Shown: one piece after another, positions 13,571 through 21,287 of the stretch | Layout: each line of letters opens with the position of its first letter | Position numbering within the stretch: the stretch's first letter is position 1 | From: Rhodoplanes tepidamans | Lineage (GTDB): Bacteria > Pseudomonadota > Alphaproteobacteria > Rhizobiales > Xanthobacteraceae | Length of the DNA: 64,000 nucleotides | Assembly (NCBI RefSeq): GCF_030813915.1 | Contig: NZ_JAUSUJ010000028.1 | Coordinates: forward strand, 22,716 to 86,715 | Direction of reading: 5' to 3' | The notes under the pieces: model-generated | The model's input: only the letters and a program-made list of their open reading frames with translations | The model's database searches: none | Told to the model about the DNA's origin: nothing | Position numbers and translations under genes: made by a program

Positions 13571-15798
13571 AGGAGTGGCTCACCGCTGCGGAGATCGCCG
13601 GCCAGGAACTGCCGGGCGTGCCGTCGACCAAGAGCGCGATGATCCGCTTCGCCGAGCGCGCCGGCTGGGCCGACAGCGCCGCCTATGTGCGCAACCGCGC
13701 CGGACGCGGCGGAGGTCTCGAATACAACATCGCGCTGCTGCCGCCGCTCGCCCGCATCGCCTACGAGCGCCGCCATCGCCGGATCGAGGCCCTCGCGCCC
13801 CAGGCGCCGGCCGCCGTCGGTCCGGCCTCGCGCTCGCCGAGCACGGACCTCTCCGACCGCGCCGCGATCGAGCGCGATGCGCGGCTCGCGATCGTCACGG
13901 CTTACAGGGGCTTCTCCGTCGGGCAGCGGCTCTCGGAGACGTCCCGCACCAAGATCTTCGTCGACGCCTACAACGCCGGCTCGCTGGCGATCGAGCCGTG
14001 GATCCGCGAGATCGTCCCGGCGCTGTCGCCGCGCACGCTGGCGCGCTGGCGCGCCGCCCGGGCGGCCGGCCGCACCGAGACGCTCGCGGTCGATCGTGGC
14101 GCCGCCCGCAAGGGCAAGGGCGTTCTCGATGTGGCCGCCGGCGGGCGGGTGCGCACGTTCCTGCTCGCGCTCATCGCGCAGAACCCGCACCTCTCGGCGC
14201 AGCACCTGCGCCAGTTGATCCGTTCGGAGTTCGGCGACACGCTCGATTGCAACGGCAAGGCCGTGCCGGTGCCGCCGGTGCGCACCATCCAGCACGTCGT
14301 CGCCAGGCTGAAGCAGGACGAGCACGTCGCCCTCACCAAGCTGTCGAACCCGGACCGCTACCGCTCGATCATGGCCCCGTCCGGCGTCGGCACCTATCGC
14401 TGGGTCGTCGAGCCGAACACGCTGTGGATGATCGACGCCTCGCCCGTCGATGCGCTCTGCGTCGACGGCCGGCACACGATCTACGCGGCGATCGACATCG
14501 CGACGCGGCGCACCGTGCTGTACGTCTCGCGCACCCCGCGGGCGAGCGCCGTCGCGCTGCTGATCCGCAAGGCGATCATCGCCTGGGGCGTGCCCGACAA
14601 GATCAAGACCGACAACGGCTCCGACTTCGTCGCCCGCGACACGCAGCGCCTGTTCGCCTCGCTCGGCATCGAGATGGAGCTGTCGGACCCGTACCAGCCG
14701 CAGCAGAAGGCCTTCGTCGAGCGCGTCATCAAGACCTTCCAGCACGATTGCGCGACGCTGCTGCCGGGCTTCGTCGGCCACTCGGTGGCGGATCGCAAGG
14801 CGATCGAGGATCGCAAGAGCTTCGCCGAGCGCCTCGGCGAGGACGCGGCCGAAGCCTTCGGCGTGAGCCTCACCGGGGCGGCGCTGCAGGCCGTCGTCGA
14901 CCGCTGGGTCGAGACCGTCTATGCGGAGCGCGAGCACGCCGCGCTGAAGACCTCGCCGCGTCTCGCCGCCGCCGCCTCGAAGCGGCCGGTCCGCACCGTC
15001 GATCCGCGCGCCCTCGACCTGCTGCTGATGCCAGTCGCCGGCGGCGACGGCTTCCGCGAGGTGACCAAGCTCGGCGTGCGGGTGGACGGCTTCCACTACG
15101 TGGTCATGGAGGCCCTGCCGGGCGACCGCGTGCTGGTCCGCATGGACCCGGTCGACGCCGGACGCATCTACGCCTTCGATGCCGACGACGGCCGCTTCGT
15201 CGGCGAGGGCCTGTGCCCCGAGCTGGCCGGCATCGACCCGGCCGCGCTGATGGCGGCGAAGCGTGCCGCGCAGGCCGAGATCATCTCGGACGCGACCCGC
15301 GAGGCCCGCAAGGTCATCAGGGACATCACCAAGGGGCCGGCGCTGATCGAGCGCGTGCTGACGGTCGCCGAGCGCGACAAGGCGAGTGCCGCGGCAGCGG
15401 CCAGCAACGTGATCACGCTTCCGAAGCGCAGCGAGGCTCACGAGACGCCGGCGATCACTGCGGCCCGTGACGCCATGGCGCCGCGCCCGATCGAGCCGCC
15501 GACCCCGTCAGCCGACGTGCTGGCCATGCAGGCGAAGCTGATCGCCGAGGACCAGGTGGTGCGGCCGCTGCGCAGCGAGGAGACGCCGCACCAGCGCTGG
15601 AAGCGCGCCCTCGATCTGATCGCCCGCATCGCCGCCGGCGAGCCGGTGCCGGCCGACGAGGCGATGTGGCTCGGCGGCTATCGCGCCGGCCCGGAGTTCA
15701 AGGGCTTCGCCATGACCTATGGCGACCCGATGGCGCAGCCCGCCGAAACGAAGAGCCCCGCCGCGTCCTGGCACGACGCGACGGGGCAGTCAGTCTGA
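13567..15798 (+). CDS. Mu-like DDE transposase (MuA)
   Basis: This is the strand-transfer transposase for integration and replicative transposition, 742 residues. The N-terminal part has the Mu-type DNA-binding domain (KEWLTAAEIAGQELPGVPST). The rve core carries Asp290 (MIDASPVD), Asp349 (KTDNGSDF) and Glu385 (FVERVIK). The last two are separated by exactly 35 residues, the D-D(35)-E pattern. A Mu-transposase beta-barrel and a charged C-terminal tail that would contact MuB follow. ATG 13567 overlaps the previous stop. Sites at both prophage ends are its expected substrate. Confidence 0.96.
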   Translation: MKEWLTAAEIAGQELPGVPSTKSAMIRFAERAGWADSAAYVRNRAGRGGGLEYNIALLPPLARIAYERRHRRIEALAPQAPAAVGPASRSPSTDLSDRAAIERDARLAIVTAYRGFSVGQRLSETSRTKIFVDAYNAGSLAIEPWIREIVPALSPRTLARWRAARAAGRTETLAVDRGAARKGKGVLDVAAGGRVRTFLLALIAQNPHLSAQHLRQLIRSEFGDTLDCNGKAVPVPPVRTIQHVVARLKQDEHVALTKLSNPDRYRSIMAPSGVGTYRWVVEPNTLWMIDASPVDALCVDGRHTIYAAIDIATRRTVLYVSRTPRASAVALLIRKAIIAWGVPDKIKTDNGSDFVARDTQRLFASLGIEMELSDPYQPQQKAFVERVIKTFQHDCATLLPGFVGHSVADRKAIEDRKSFAERLGEDAAEAFGVSLTGAALQAVVDRWVETVYAEREHAALKTSPRLAAAASKRPVRTVDPRALDLLLMPVAGGDGFREVTKLGVRVDGFHYVVMEALPGDRVLVRMDPVDAGRIYAFDADDGRFVGEGLCPELAGIDPAALMAAKRAAQAEIISDATREARKVIRDITKGPALIERVLTVAERDKASAAAAASNVITLPKRSEAHETPAITAARDAMAPRPIEPPTPSADVLAMQAKLIAEDQVVRPLRSEETPHQRWKRALDLIARIAAGEPVPADEAMWLGGYRAGPEFKGFAMTYGDPMAQPAETKSPAASWHDATGQSV

Positions 15799-15817
15799 AG
15801 ATGGACGAGGGAGAAAG

Positions 15818-16594
15818 ATGACCACCGCACAGAACGGCGTCAAGGGTCATGGCCCAAGCGGGCAAGTGCCACTCAAGAACGTGGCGAACTTCATGGCGCT
15901 GACCATGCGGTTGATCGAGCGGGAGCCGCATCTGCCGGGCTTCGGCGTCTGCCACGGGCCCTCGGGCTACGGCAAGACCTACGCCTCGATCTATGCGCAG
16001 AACCGCACCCGCGCCGTGCGGGTCGAGGTCGGCGAGTCCTGGACGCGCAAGACCTTCCTGAAGTCGCTGCTGTTCGAGCTGGGCGTGCAGGCGCGCGGCA
16101 CCATCAGCGACATGGCCGACCAGGCCAAGGCGCTGCTCGGCGACGACCCGCGGCGCCCGCTGATCGTCGACGAGGCGGACAAGCTGGTGGACAAGGGCAT
16201 GGTCGAGCTCGTCCGCGAGATCGGCGACGTCGCCGGCTGCCCCGTCATCCTGATCGGCGAGGAGCGGCTTCCAGCCAAGCTCGTCCAGCACGAGCGCATC
16301 CACAATCGCGTCCTCGACTGGATGCCGGCCCAGCCCTGCGATCTCGACGACACGACGGCGCTCGCCAGGGCGCTGTGCCCGCGCGTCTCCGTGGCGGCGG
16401 ACCTGCTCGACGACATCCGGAGGCAGTCCGAGGGCCGGGCGCGCCGCATCGTCGTCAACCTCTCGCGCGTCGGCGAGCTGGCCCGCAATCGCGGCCTCAC
16501 TGCGGTAGATCGCGCCGCCTGGGGCGGAACCGCCTTCTACACCTCGCGGGCGCCGGCGCCCCGCACCGTCGACGCCGGCCGCTGGAGCGCGTGA
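15818..16594 (+). CDS. MuB-like AAA ATPase, transposition target activator
   Basis: This is the ATP-dependent DNA-binding partner of the transposase, which selects targets and gives immunity. The 258-residue product has Walker A GPSGYGKT (47-54) and Walker B PLIVDEAD (Asp118-Glu119), with a sensor-like VILIGEERL. GGGAGA precedes the ATG. Unlike Mu, the N-terminal HTH of MuB is missing here, and a similar HTH is encoded separately at 17205-17588. Confidence 0.93.
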   Translation: MTTAQNGVKGHGPSGQVPLKNVANFMALTMRLIEREPHLPGFGVCHGPSGYGKTYASIYAQNRTRAVRVEVGESWTRKTFLKSLLFELGVQARGTISDMADQAKALLGDDPRRPLIVDEADKLVDKGMVELVREIGDVAGCPVILIGEERLPAKLVQHERIHNRVLDWMPAQPCDLDDTTALARALCPRVSVAADLLDDIRRQSEGRARRIVVNLSRVGELARNRGLTAVDRAAWGGTAFYTSRAPAPRTVDAGRWSA

Positions 16595-17208
16595 TGGGCA
16601 AGCGCGTCACACCGGCACCCACGGCGCACACGGTCCCGCTCGTGATCCCCCGCGGACACGATCACTACTGGGCCGTGATCCGGACGCTCGACAAGGCCGG
16701 CCCGTGGACGGCCGGCGAGGTGGTCGGGGAGAGCAACGCGCACCGCGCCAGCGTTCACGACTTCGTCGGGCGACTGGTGAAGGCCGGCATCGCGCGCCAC
16801 GCCGGCGGCGAGCGGGCGCCGCGCTATCGCCTCGCGCAGAGCCCTGCCGCGACGCCGCGGCTGCGGCGCAACGGCACCGCGGCGCCGCCCTCGGCGCAGG
16901 CGCAGCTGTGGTGTGCGATCCGCCAGCTCGGCCAGTTCACCTATGCGGAGCTGATCCTCGCCGCGTCGACCGACGAGCTGGCGATCGAGGAGATCACGGC
17001 GCGCAGCTATCTCAAGCGCCTCTCCGCGGCCGGCTACATCACGGCCGTGGTGCCGGGCGCCCCCGGGAAGCCGGCCGTCTGGAAGCTCAAGCCCAGCATG
17101 AACACGGGCCCGAAGGCGCCGCAGATCCTGCGCGCTCATGTCGTGTTCGACCCGAACCGCGGCGCGGTCGTGGGCGGTCCCGTGCAGGCCGAGGAGGTCT
17201 CCGCGTGA
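16594..17208 (+). CDS. Double winged-helix protein, unknown
   Basis: The 204-residue product has two winged-helix-like units. The first (DHYWAVIRTLDKAGPWTAGE through RYRLAQ) covers about residues 23-82. The second (AQLWCAIRQLGQFTYAELIL through VWKLKP) covers about 97-165. A linker rich in Pro/Ala/Arg separates them. ATG 16594 overlaps the MuB stop. It is probably a DNA-binding early regulator or transposition accessory. Confidence 0.68.
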   Translation: MGKRVTPAPTAHTVPLVIPRGHDHYWAVIRTLDKAGPWTAGEVVGESNAHRASVHDFVGRLVKAGIARHAGGERAPRYRLAQSPAATPRLRRNGTAAPPSAQAQLWCAIRQLGQFTYAELILAASTDELAIEEITARSYLKRLSAAGYITAVVPGAPGKPAVWKLKPSMNTGPKAPQILRAHVVFDPNRGAVVGGPVQAEEVSA

Positions 17209-17588
17209 AGCAGCCCGCGAAGACCCCGATCGAGAAGGCGGCCGAGGCCTGGGGCGTGGAATTGCCGGCCTGGGTCGAGGCGCTCGCCGAGGAGGCGACG
17301 CGAACGTCGCAGAGCACCGCCGCGAGCCGCATCGGCTACTCGGCCCCCGTCGTCTCGGCCGTGCTGTCGCGTTCCTACAAGGGCGATTACGCGGCGGTCG
17401 AGGCCCGCGTCTCGGGCGCCCTCATGGGCGCGACCGTGGACTGCCCCGTGCTGGGCGAGATCGCCCGCGACCATTGCCTCGATCAGCAGAGGCTCGGCTT
17501 CGCCGCCACGTCCTCGGTCCGGGCGCGCCTCTATCGTGCCTGCCGGGCCGGCTGCCGGCACTCGCGCATCAAGGGAGAGGCCGGATGA
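17205..17588 (+). CDS. MuB N-terminal-type HTH protein
   Basis: The 127-residue product contains TSQSTAASRIGYSAPVVSAV and SYKGDYAAVEARVSGALMG, the lambda-repressor-like HTH pattern known from the N-terminus of MuB. It continues with VDCPVLGEI and a Cys-containing tail (YRACRAGCRHSRI). The GTG start overlaps the previous stop. It may supply the DNA-binding part that the MuB ATPase lacks, a split of the Mu arrangement. Confidence 0.68.
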   Translation: MKQPAKTPIEKAAEAWGVELPAWVEALAEEATRTSQSTAASRIGYSAPVVSAVLSRSYKGDYAAVEARVSGALMGATVDCPVLGEIARDHCLDQQRLGFAATSSVRARLYRACRAGCRHSRIKGEAG

Positions 17589-17962
17589 TCCCCGCACCCC
17601 CGCTGTCCGAGAACCTGCTTCGCCTCGCCCATTGGTTCACGTCGATCCGCAACGGCGTCCACGCGTTCACGCCCGACGGCATGGAGGCGTTCGAGGCGCT
17701 CCTGCACGGCTGCGCCGACGAGGCCGAGCGGCTCGAGGCGGAGCTGAGAGAGGCCCGGACCGCGCTGCTCGACGACGCGGCCCGGTCGCTCCTGTCCGAA
17801 CGGATCGAGGCGGCCGTGCCCCAGCTGGCGTTCACGACCGCGCAGCTCGACACGCTGCTCGCGGTCGCGCGGGGCGAGGTCCCCAACGTCGTCCTGTTCC
17901 CGAAGCCGCACCGGCTCGCCACCGGCTGTGTCGAGGTGCCGTTCGGCGGAGACGCGGCATGA
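17585..17962 (+). CDS. Hypothetical early phage protein
   Basis: The 125-residue product is not recognised. The middle (about 35-70) is a strongly charged helix likely to form a coiled coil, and there is no membrane segment. Four-base start/stop overlaps with both neighbours place it firmly in the early operon. Confidence 0.58.
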   Translation: MIPAPPLSENLLRLAHWFTSIRNGVHAFTPDGMEAFEALLHGCADEAERLEAELREARTALLDDAARSLLSERIEAAVPQLAFTTAQLDTLLAVARGEVPNVVLFPKPHRLATGCVEVPFGGDAA

Positions 17963-18666
17963 GCGACGGCACGGTCAGCATCCGCATGATCCTGCGGGCC
18001 GTCGGGCTGGCGTGGAACGTCGCCGCCCACAAGGTCCGGAGCAATCGGCGCACCGCCGACATCGCGGTGCCGCGCCATGCCGTCTGTCTGCTGGCCAGTG
18101 AGATGACCGGATACACCTTCGCGGCGATCGGCCGGCTTCTCGGCGACCGCGATCACACCTCCATCATGCACGGCGTCGCGCGCGGCCGGGCGCTGCGCGA
18201 CAGCGATCCCGACTTCGCCGCGCGGTTCGCGACCGCCCGCCAGATCGTGCTGGACGAGCTCGCCACCGCCGACCGCTGGCAGGACGCCGATGCCGTGGAG
18301 GCGGCGCGAGCCGTGATGGCGGCCGCCGATCCCTGGCGCGCCGCGACCGACCTCTCGGTCGACGAGGTCGTCGCCGTCGCGGCCCGCGCCGTCGCCCTCG
18401 AAGAGGTGGCGGGCGGCACCTACCAGCTCCTCGCGCTGCTCGACGAGTTCGAGCGGCTGCGCCGCCAGCCCAGCCTCCCGCAACCGCCCCAGCGTGCGTC
18501 CGAGATCGCGGCCTCGGTACGCGCCCTCGGCGATGCCATCGCCGAGGCCCTCCAGGGCCTCGGCTACGAGTACGCCGACCCCGACACAGCCTCCGAACCG
18601 AAGGACGAGACCCATGGCGAAGCGCACCAAGATCGCGGCCCCGCAAATGCCGGTGCCGCAGAGTGA
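17959..18666 (+). CDS. DnaA domain IV-like DNA-binding protein
   Basis: The 235-residue product carries the DNA-binding domain of the replication initiator DnaA without its ATPase. VPRHAVCLLASEMTGYTFAA is followed by the signature GRLLGDRDHTSIMHG (58-72), which in DnaA reads the DnaA box. The rest is acidic and helical with no AAA+ motifs. In the phage it could bind DnaA boxes to recruit, compete with or silence the host initiator during replicative transposition. Its last 53 bases overlap gam in another frame. Confidence 0.85.
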   Translation: MSDGTVSIRMILRAVGLAWNVAAHKVRSNRRTADIAVPRHAVCLLASEMTGYTFAAIGRLLGDRDHTSIMHGVARGRALRDSDPDFAARFATARQIVLDELATADRWQDADAVEAARAVMAAADPWRAATDLSVDEVVAVAARAVALEEVAGGTYQLLALLDEFERLRRQPSLPQPPQRASEIAASVRALGDAIAEALQGLGYEYADPDTASEPKDETHGEAHQDRGPANAGAAE

Positions 18667-19138
18667 CGTCGAGGCGGCGGCGGCCGTCGCCCGCATCGGC
18701 GAGCTGATGCGAGAGCTGGAGCGCATCAAGGGCCGCGGCGAGGACCAGGTCGCGGCGATCGCCGCCGAGGTCAATGCCACGTCGGCGCCGCTGCGTGCCC
18801 GCCTGAGGGCCGAGACGGAAGGCCTGCGCACCTTCTGCGAGGCGAACCGCTCCCGTCTCACCGATCAGTTCAAGCGCAAGACCGTGACGTTCGAGACCGG
18901 CACGGCGGCTTGGCGGGCCCGGCCGGCCAGCGTCACGCTGCGCGACAAGGTGGACGAGATCATCGGCCGTGTGAAGGCGCTGGGCCTGACCCGCTTCGTG
19001 CGCACCAAGGAGGAGATCGACAAGGAGGCGATGCTGCGCGAGCCGGCGCTCGCCAAGAGCATCGTCGGCGTATCGATCGGCTCGGCCGGCGAGGACTTCG
19101 TGGTCGAGCCGTTGCAGATGGCCGAGGCCGCCGCATGA
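18614..19138 (+). CDS. gam: Host-nuclease inhibitor Gam (Mu Gam family)
   Basis: The 174-residue product matches the Mu Gam family, a Ku-like homodimer that coats double-stranded DNA ends against exonucleases. Features are the long N-terminal helix (VARIGELMRELERIKGRGED), the RKTVTFETGTAAWRARPASV strand region and the TKEEIDKEAMLREP motif. It starts inside the end of the DnaA-like gene and its stop overlaps the next ORF. Confidence 0.9.
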   Translation: MAKRTKIAAPQMPVPQSDVEAAAAVARIGELMRELERIKGRGEDQVAAIAAEVNATSAPLRARLRAETEGLRTFCEANRSRLTDQFKRKTVTFETGTAAWRARPASVTLRDKVDEIIGRVKALGLTRFVRTKEEIDKEAMLREPALAKSIVGVSIGSAGEDFVVEPLQMAEAAA

Positions 19139-19326
19139 CGACCGCGAATGCCGTCTCGGTGTCGATCGGGCGGGCCGACGCGACCGTCTCGGTGGACGTG
19201 ACCTGCACCAGCACCGGGCTCGCCGACGCGCTCGAAGGCGAGCTGCGCGGCATGGTCGCGCGCGGCGAGCTGAAGCTCGACCTTTCGCGCCCGGCCGCCG
19301 AGATCGAGGGGGAGATCGTTCGATGA
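19135..19326 (+). CDS. Small hypothetical early protein
   Basis: The 63-residue product is acidic and probably alpha/beta, with no recognised motif. It is coupled by 4-base overlaps to gam and gemA, which supports translation. Confidence 0.5.
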   Translation: MTTANAVSVSIGRADATVSVDVTCTSTGLADALEGELRGMVARGELKLDLSRPAAEIEGEIVR

Positions 19327-20084
19327 CCGCAGTGCCGCACACCGCCGGGCCGGCCACCTCGAAGCAGATCGGCGCCATTCACGCCCTGAAGTCGCGCCTC
19401 GATCTCGACGACGCGGCCTATCGCGGCCTCCTGGAGATCGAGACCGGGCTTCGCTCCGCCAAGGCGCTGTCCACGGCCCAGGCGGCCCGCGTCATCGACC
19501 GCTTGAAGGGGCTTTCGGGGCAGGCTCGAAGCGGCTTCGAGTCCGGGTTGCCGGACACCCTGCCGCGGGCCGCGGCGCCGGGTGGCGCGGCCGCCGGCCC
19601 GTTGCGGCTCGACGGCACCTATGCGGCCAAGCTGCGGGCGCTGTGGATCGCGGCCTGGGACCTCGGCATCGTGCGCGACCGCAGCGATGCGGCGCTGGTG
19701 TCCTTCGTCGCCCGCCAGACCGGCATCATCCACACGCGGTGGCTGCGCGACGCTCGCGACGCGGCCGCCGTGATCGAGGCGCTCAAGAGCTGGATCGCCC
19801 GCGAGAGCGGCATCGTCTGGCCCGGCCGTGAGGCCGATCCGCTCGATCTCAAACGCGCCGTCCTCACGGCGCAGTGGATGCGCCTGGTGCAGCTCGGTGC
19901 CGTGCGCCTGTTCCTCGCCGACAAGCCGCTGCACGACCTGGAGCGCTACGCCTTCACGGTCGCCGCCAAGCAGGGCTGGGTGTGGTTCGACGGCGACGAC
20001 TATGCGGCCGTCCAGGCCGCCCTCGGCCGCAAGCTGCGCAAGGCGATCGCCGCCAAGGCCACGCCGGCGAGGGCAACGCCATGA
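19323..20084 (+). CDS. gemA: GemA-like regulatory protein (Mu gp16, DUF1018)
   Basis: The 253-residue product carries the GemA pattern: SKQIGAIHALKSRLDLDDAA, YRGLLEIETGLRSAK, then a middle domain with RALWIAAWDLGIVRDRSDAA and RQTGIIHTRWLRDARDAAAV. Mu GemA modulates host gene expression and DNA topology. It is longer than Mu GemA because of a C-terminal extension ending in basic residues. Confidence 0.85.
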   Translation: MTAVPHTAGPATSKQIGAIHALKSRLDLDDAAYRGLLEIETGLRSAKALSTAQAARVIDRLKGLSGQARSGFESGLPDTLPRAAAPGGAAAGPLRLDGTYAAKLRALWIAAWDLGIVRDRSDAALVSFVARQTGIIHTRWLRDARDAAAVIEALKSWIARESGIVWPGREADPLDLKRAVLTAQWMRLVQLGAVRLFLADKPLHDLERYAFTVAAKQGWVWFDGDDYAAVQAALGRKLRKAIAAKATPARATP

Positions 20085-20449
20085 CGGACGCCGCCCTCCG
20101 CCTGCCCGCCGACGAGCCGACCGTGGACGTCGTCCCGCGCGGGACCGACACGCTCGTCCTCCTGCGCGGCTGGGCCAGCAGCGCCCGTGCGACGCTCGAC
20201 GCGCGCGCCCGGCGGCTCGTCGCGGCGGCGGTCCGAGACGCCCTAGACGCCCGCCCGCATGGCGGCCTCACCGTCACGGTCGAGCTGTCGCCGAGGCCCC
20301 GGGACGGCCTCCGCGCGGCCGCCGCCGTGATGATCTCGGCCGATGCCAAGAGCGTGGTGCTGGCGGCGCTGGGCCGCGACGGCGTGCCGCTCGCCGCGGC
20401 GCGGCTCGACCAGGCCACGATCGACGCGCTCTCGGGAGACTGGATGTGA
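20081..20449 (+). CDS. Hypothetical early phage protein
   Basis: The 122-residue product looks like a compact alpha/beta fold (repeated hydrophobic strands DTLVLLRGW, GLTVTVEL, SVVLAALG). No family was recognised. It overlaps gemA and the next ORF by four bases each. Confidence 0.52.
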   Translation: MTDAALRLPADEPTVDVVPRGTDTLVLLRGWASSARATLDARARRLVAAAVRDALDARPHGGLTVTVELSPRPRDGLRAAAAVMISADAKSVVLAALGRDGVPLAAARLDQATIDALSGDWM

Positions 20450-20760
20450 GCCGCCTGGTGATGCCGTCCGCCTCCTTCGCCACGCTCGCCTTCGAGCTGC
20501 GGGTCTACGCGAACCGCGAGGTGCTGGCGAACCACGGCGTCGAGGAGTTTTTGGCCCGCTACCCGAACGACCGCCTCGGCGTGACGCTGGCGGAGCTGCG
20601 CGCGAGCGCCGAGTTGGTCGGCCAGGCCTCCATGCTCCTGTCGCTGCTCGCCCCTCACGAGGCGGCCGTGCGGGAGCTAGTGAACGCCGCCGGCGCTCCG
20701 GCCGCGGCAGCCGTCCCGGTCCTCGCGCTCCCTCCGGCGAGGGAGGCCGCGGTGCCATGA
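20446..20760 (+). CDS. Hypothetical early phage protein
   Basis: The 104-residue mostly helical product starts at GTG 20446 in a GTGA overlap and has a low-complexity Ala/Pro tail. It directly precedes the Mor-like gene with a 4-base overlap. No function is recognised. Confidence 0.5.
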   Translation: MSRLVMPSASFATLAFELRVYANREVLANHGVEEFLARYPNDRLGVTLAELRASAELVGQASMLLSLLAPHEAAVRELVNAAGAPAAAAVPVLALPPAREAAVP

Positions 20761-21152
20761 GCTACTCCTGGCTGCCCGGGCTGCTCGCCGAGATCGCCGA
20801 GGTTGCCGGCCTCGACGCGGCGCTGGCGCTCGCGGCCGCCCGCGGCGGCACCCGCGTCCGCATCCCGGCCCAGGCCGACGACGACCACTGGCTCACCCGC
20901 TGCGTCGGCCGCAAGGCCGCCGACGCGATCTGCATCCATTTCCGCCAGGGCACCAACCGCCCCCGCGGCGTCTATGTCGAGGTCCCGCTCGGCCGCGCCG
21001 CCAACGCCCGCCGCGTCATGGCGCAGGCGCTCGCCCGCGGCGCCTCGGCCGCCGAGGCGGCCAGAGCGGCCGGGATGACGGAGCGGAGTGCGTATCGAAT
21101 GCGACGACGTTCCAGGCGCGGCTGCGATGACAGGCAGGGGCGGCTGTTCTGA
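20757..21152 (+). CDS. Mor-like transcription activator
   Basis: The 131-residue product fits the Mor/C activator family. An N-terminal dimer domain (LAEIAEVAGLDAALALAAAR, then GGTRVRIP) is followed by a C-terminal HTH (GASAAEAARAAGMTERSAYR). In Mu, Mor switches on middle transcription. Here it would activate the lysis and morphogenesis promoters, for which the dyads at 34541 and 47736 are candidates. A decayed second copy lies at 6692-6877. It is the last gene of the early operon. Confidence 0.75.
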   Translation: MSYSWLPGLLAEIAEVAGLDAALALAAARGGTRVRIPAQADDDHWLTRCVGRKAADAICIHFRQGTNRPRGVYVEVPLGRAANARRVMAQALARGASAAEAARAAGMTERSAYRMRRRSRRGCDDRQGRLF

Positions 21153-21287
21153 CACGGAATAATTCTAGGCGCCATAGCCGGATCGACATTAATCTTCTGC
21201 CTGGCGATCGTGTTGCTCGCCCGCTTCCAAGACTTCTTGCTTTTCGGGCATTTGATCGCTTTCCTCGCAACAACCGAGGGAAGAGCA

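Noticed and set aside
13342..15441. Long minus-strand open frame opposite the transposase
   Set aside because: It is the shadow of a high-GC gene: composition is Arg/Asp/His-rich, it has no family pattern, and it lies wholly over the well-supported MuA and its upstream neighbour.
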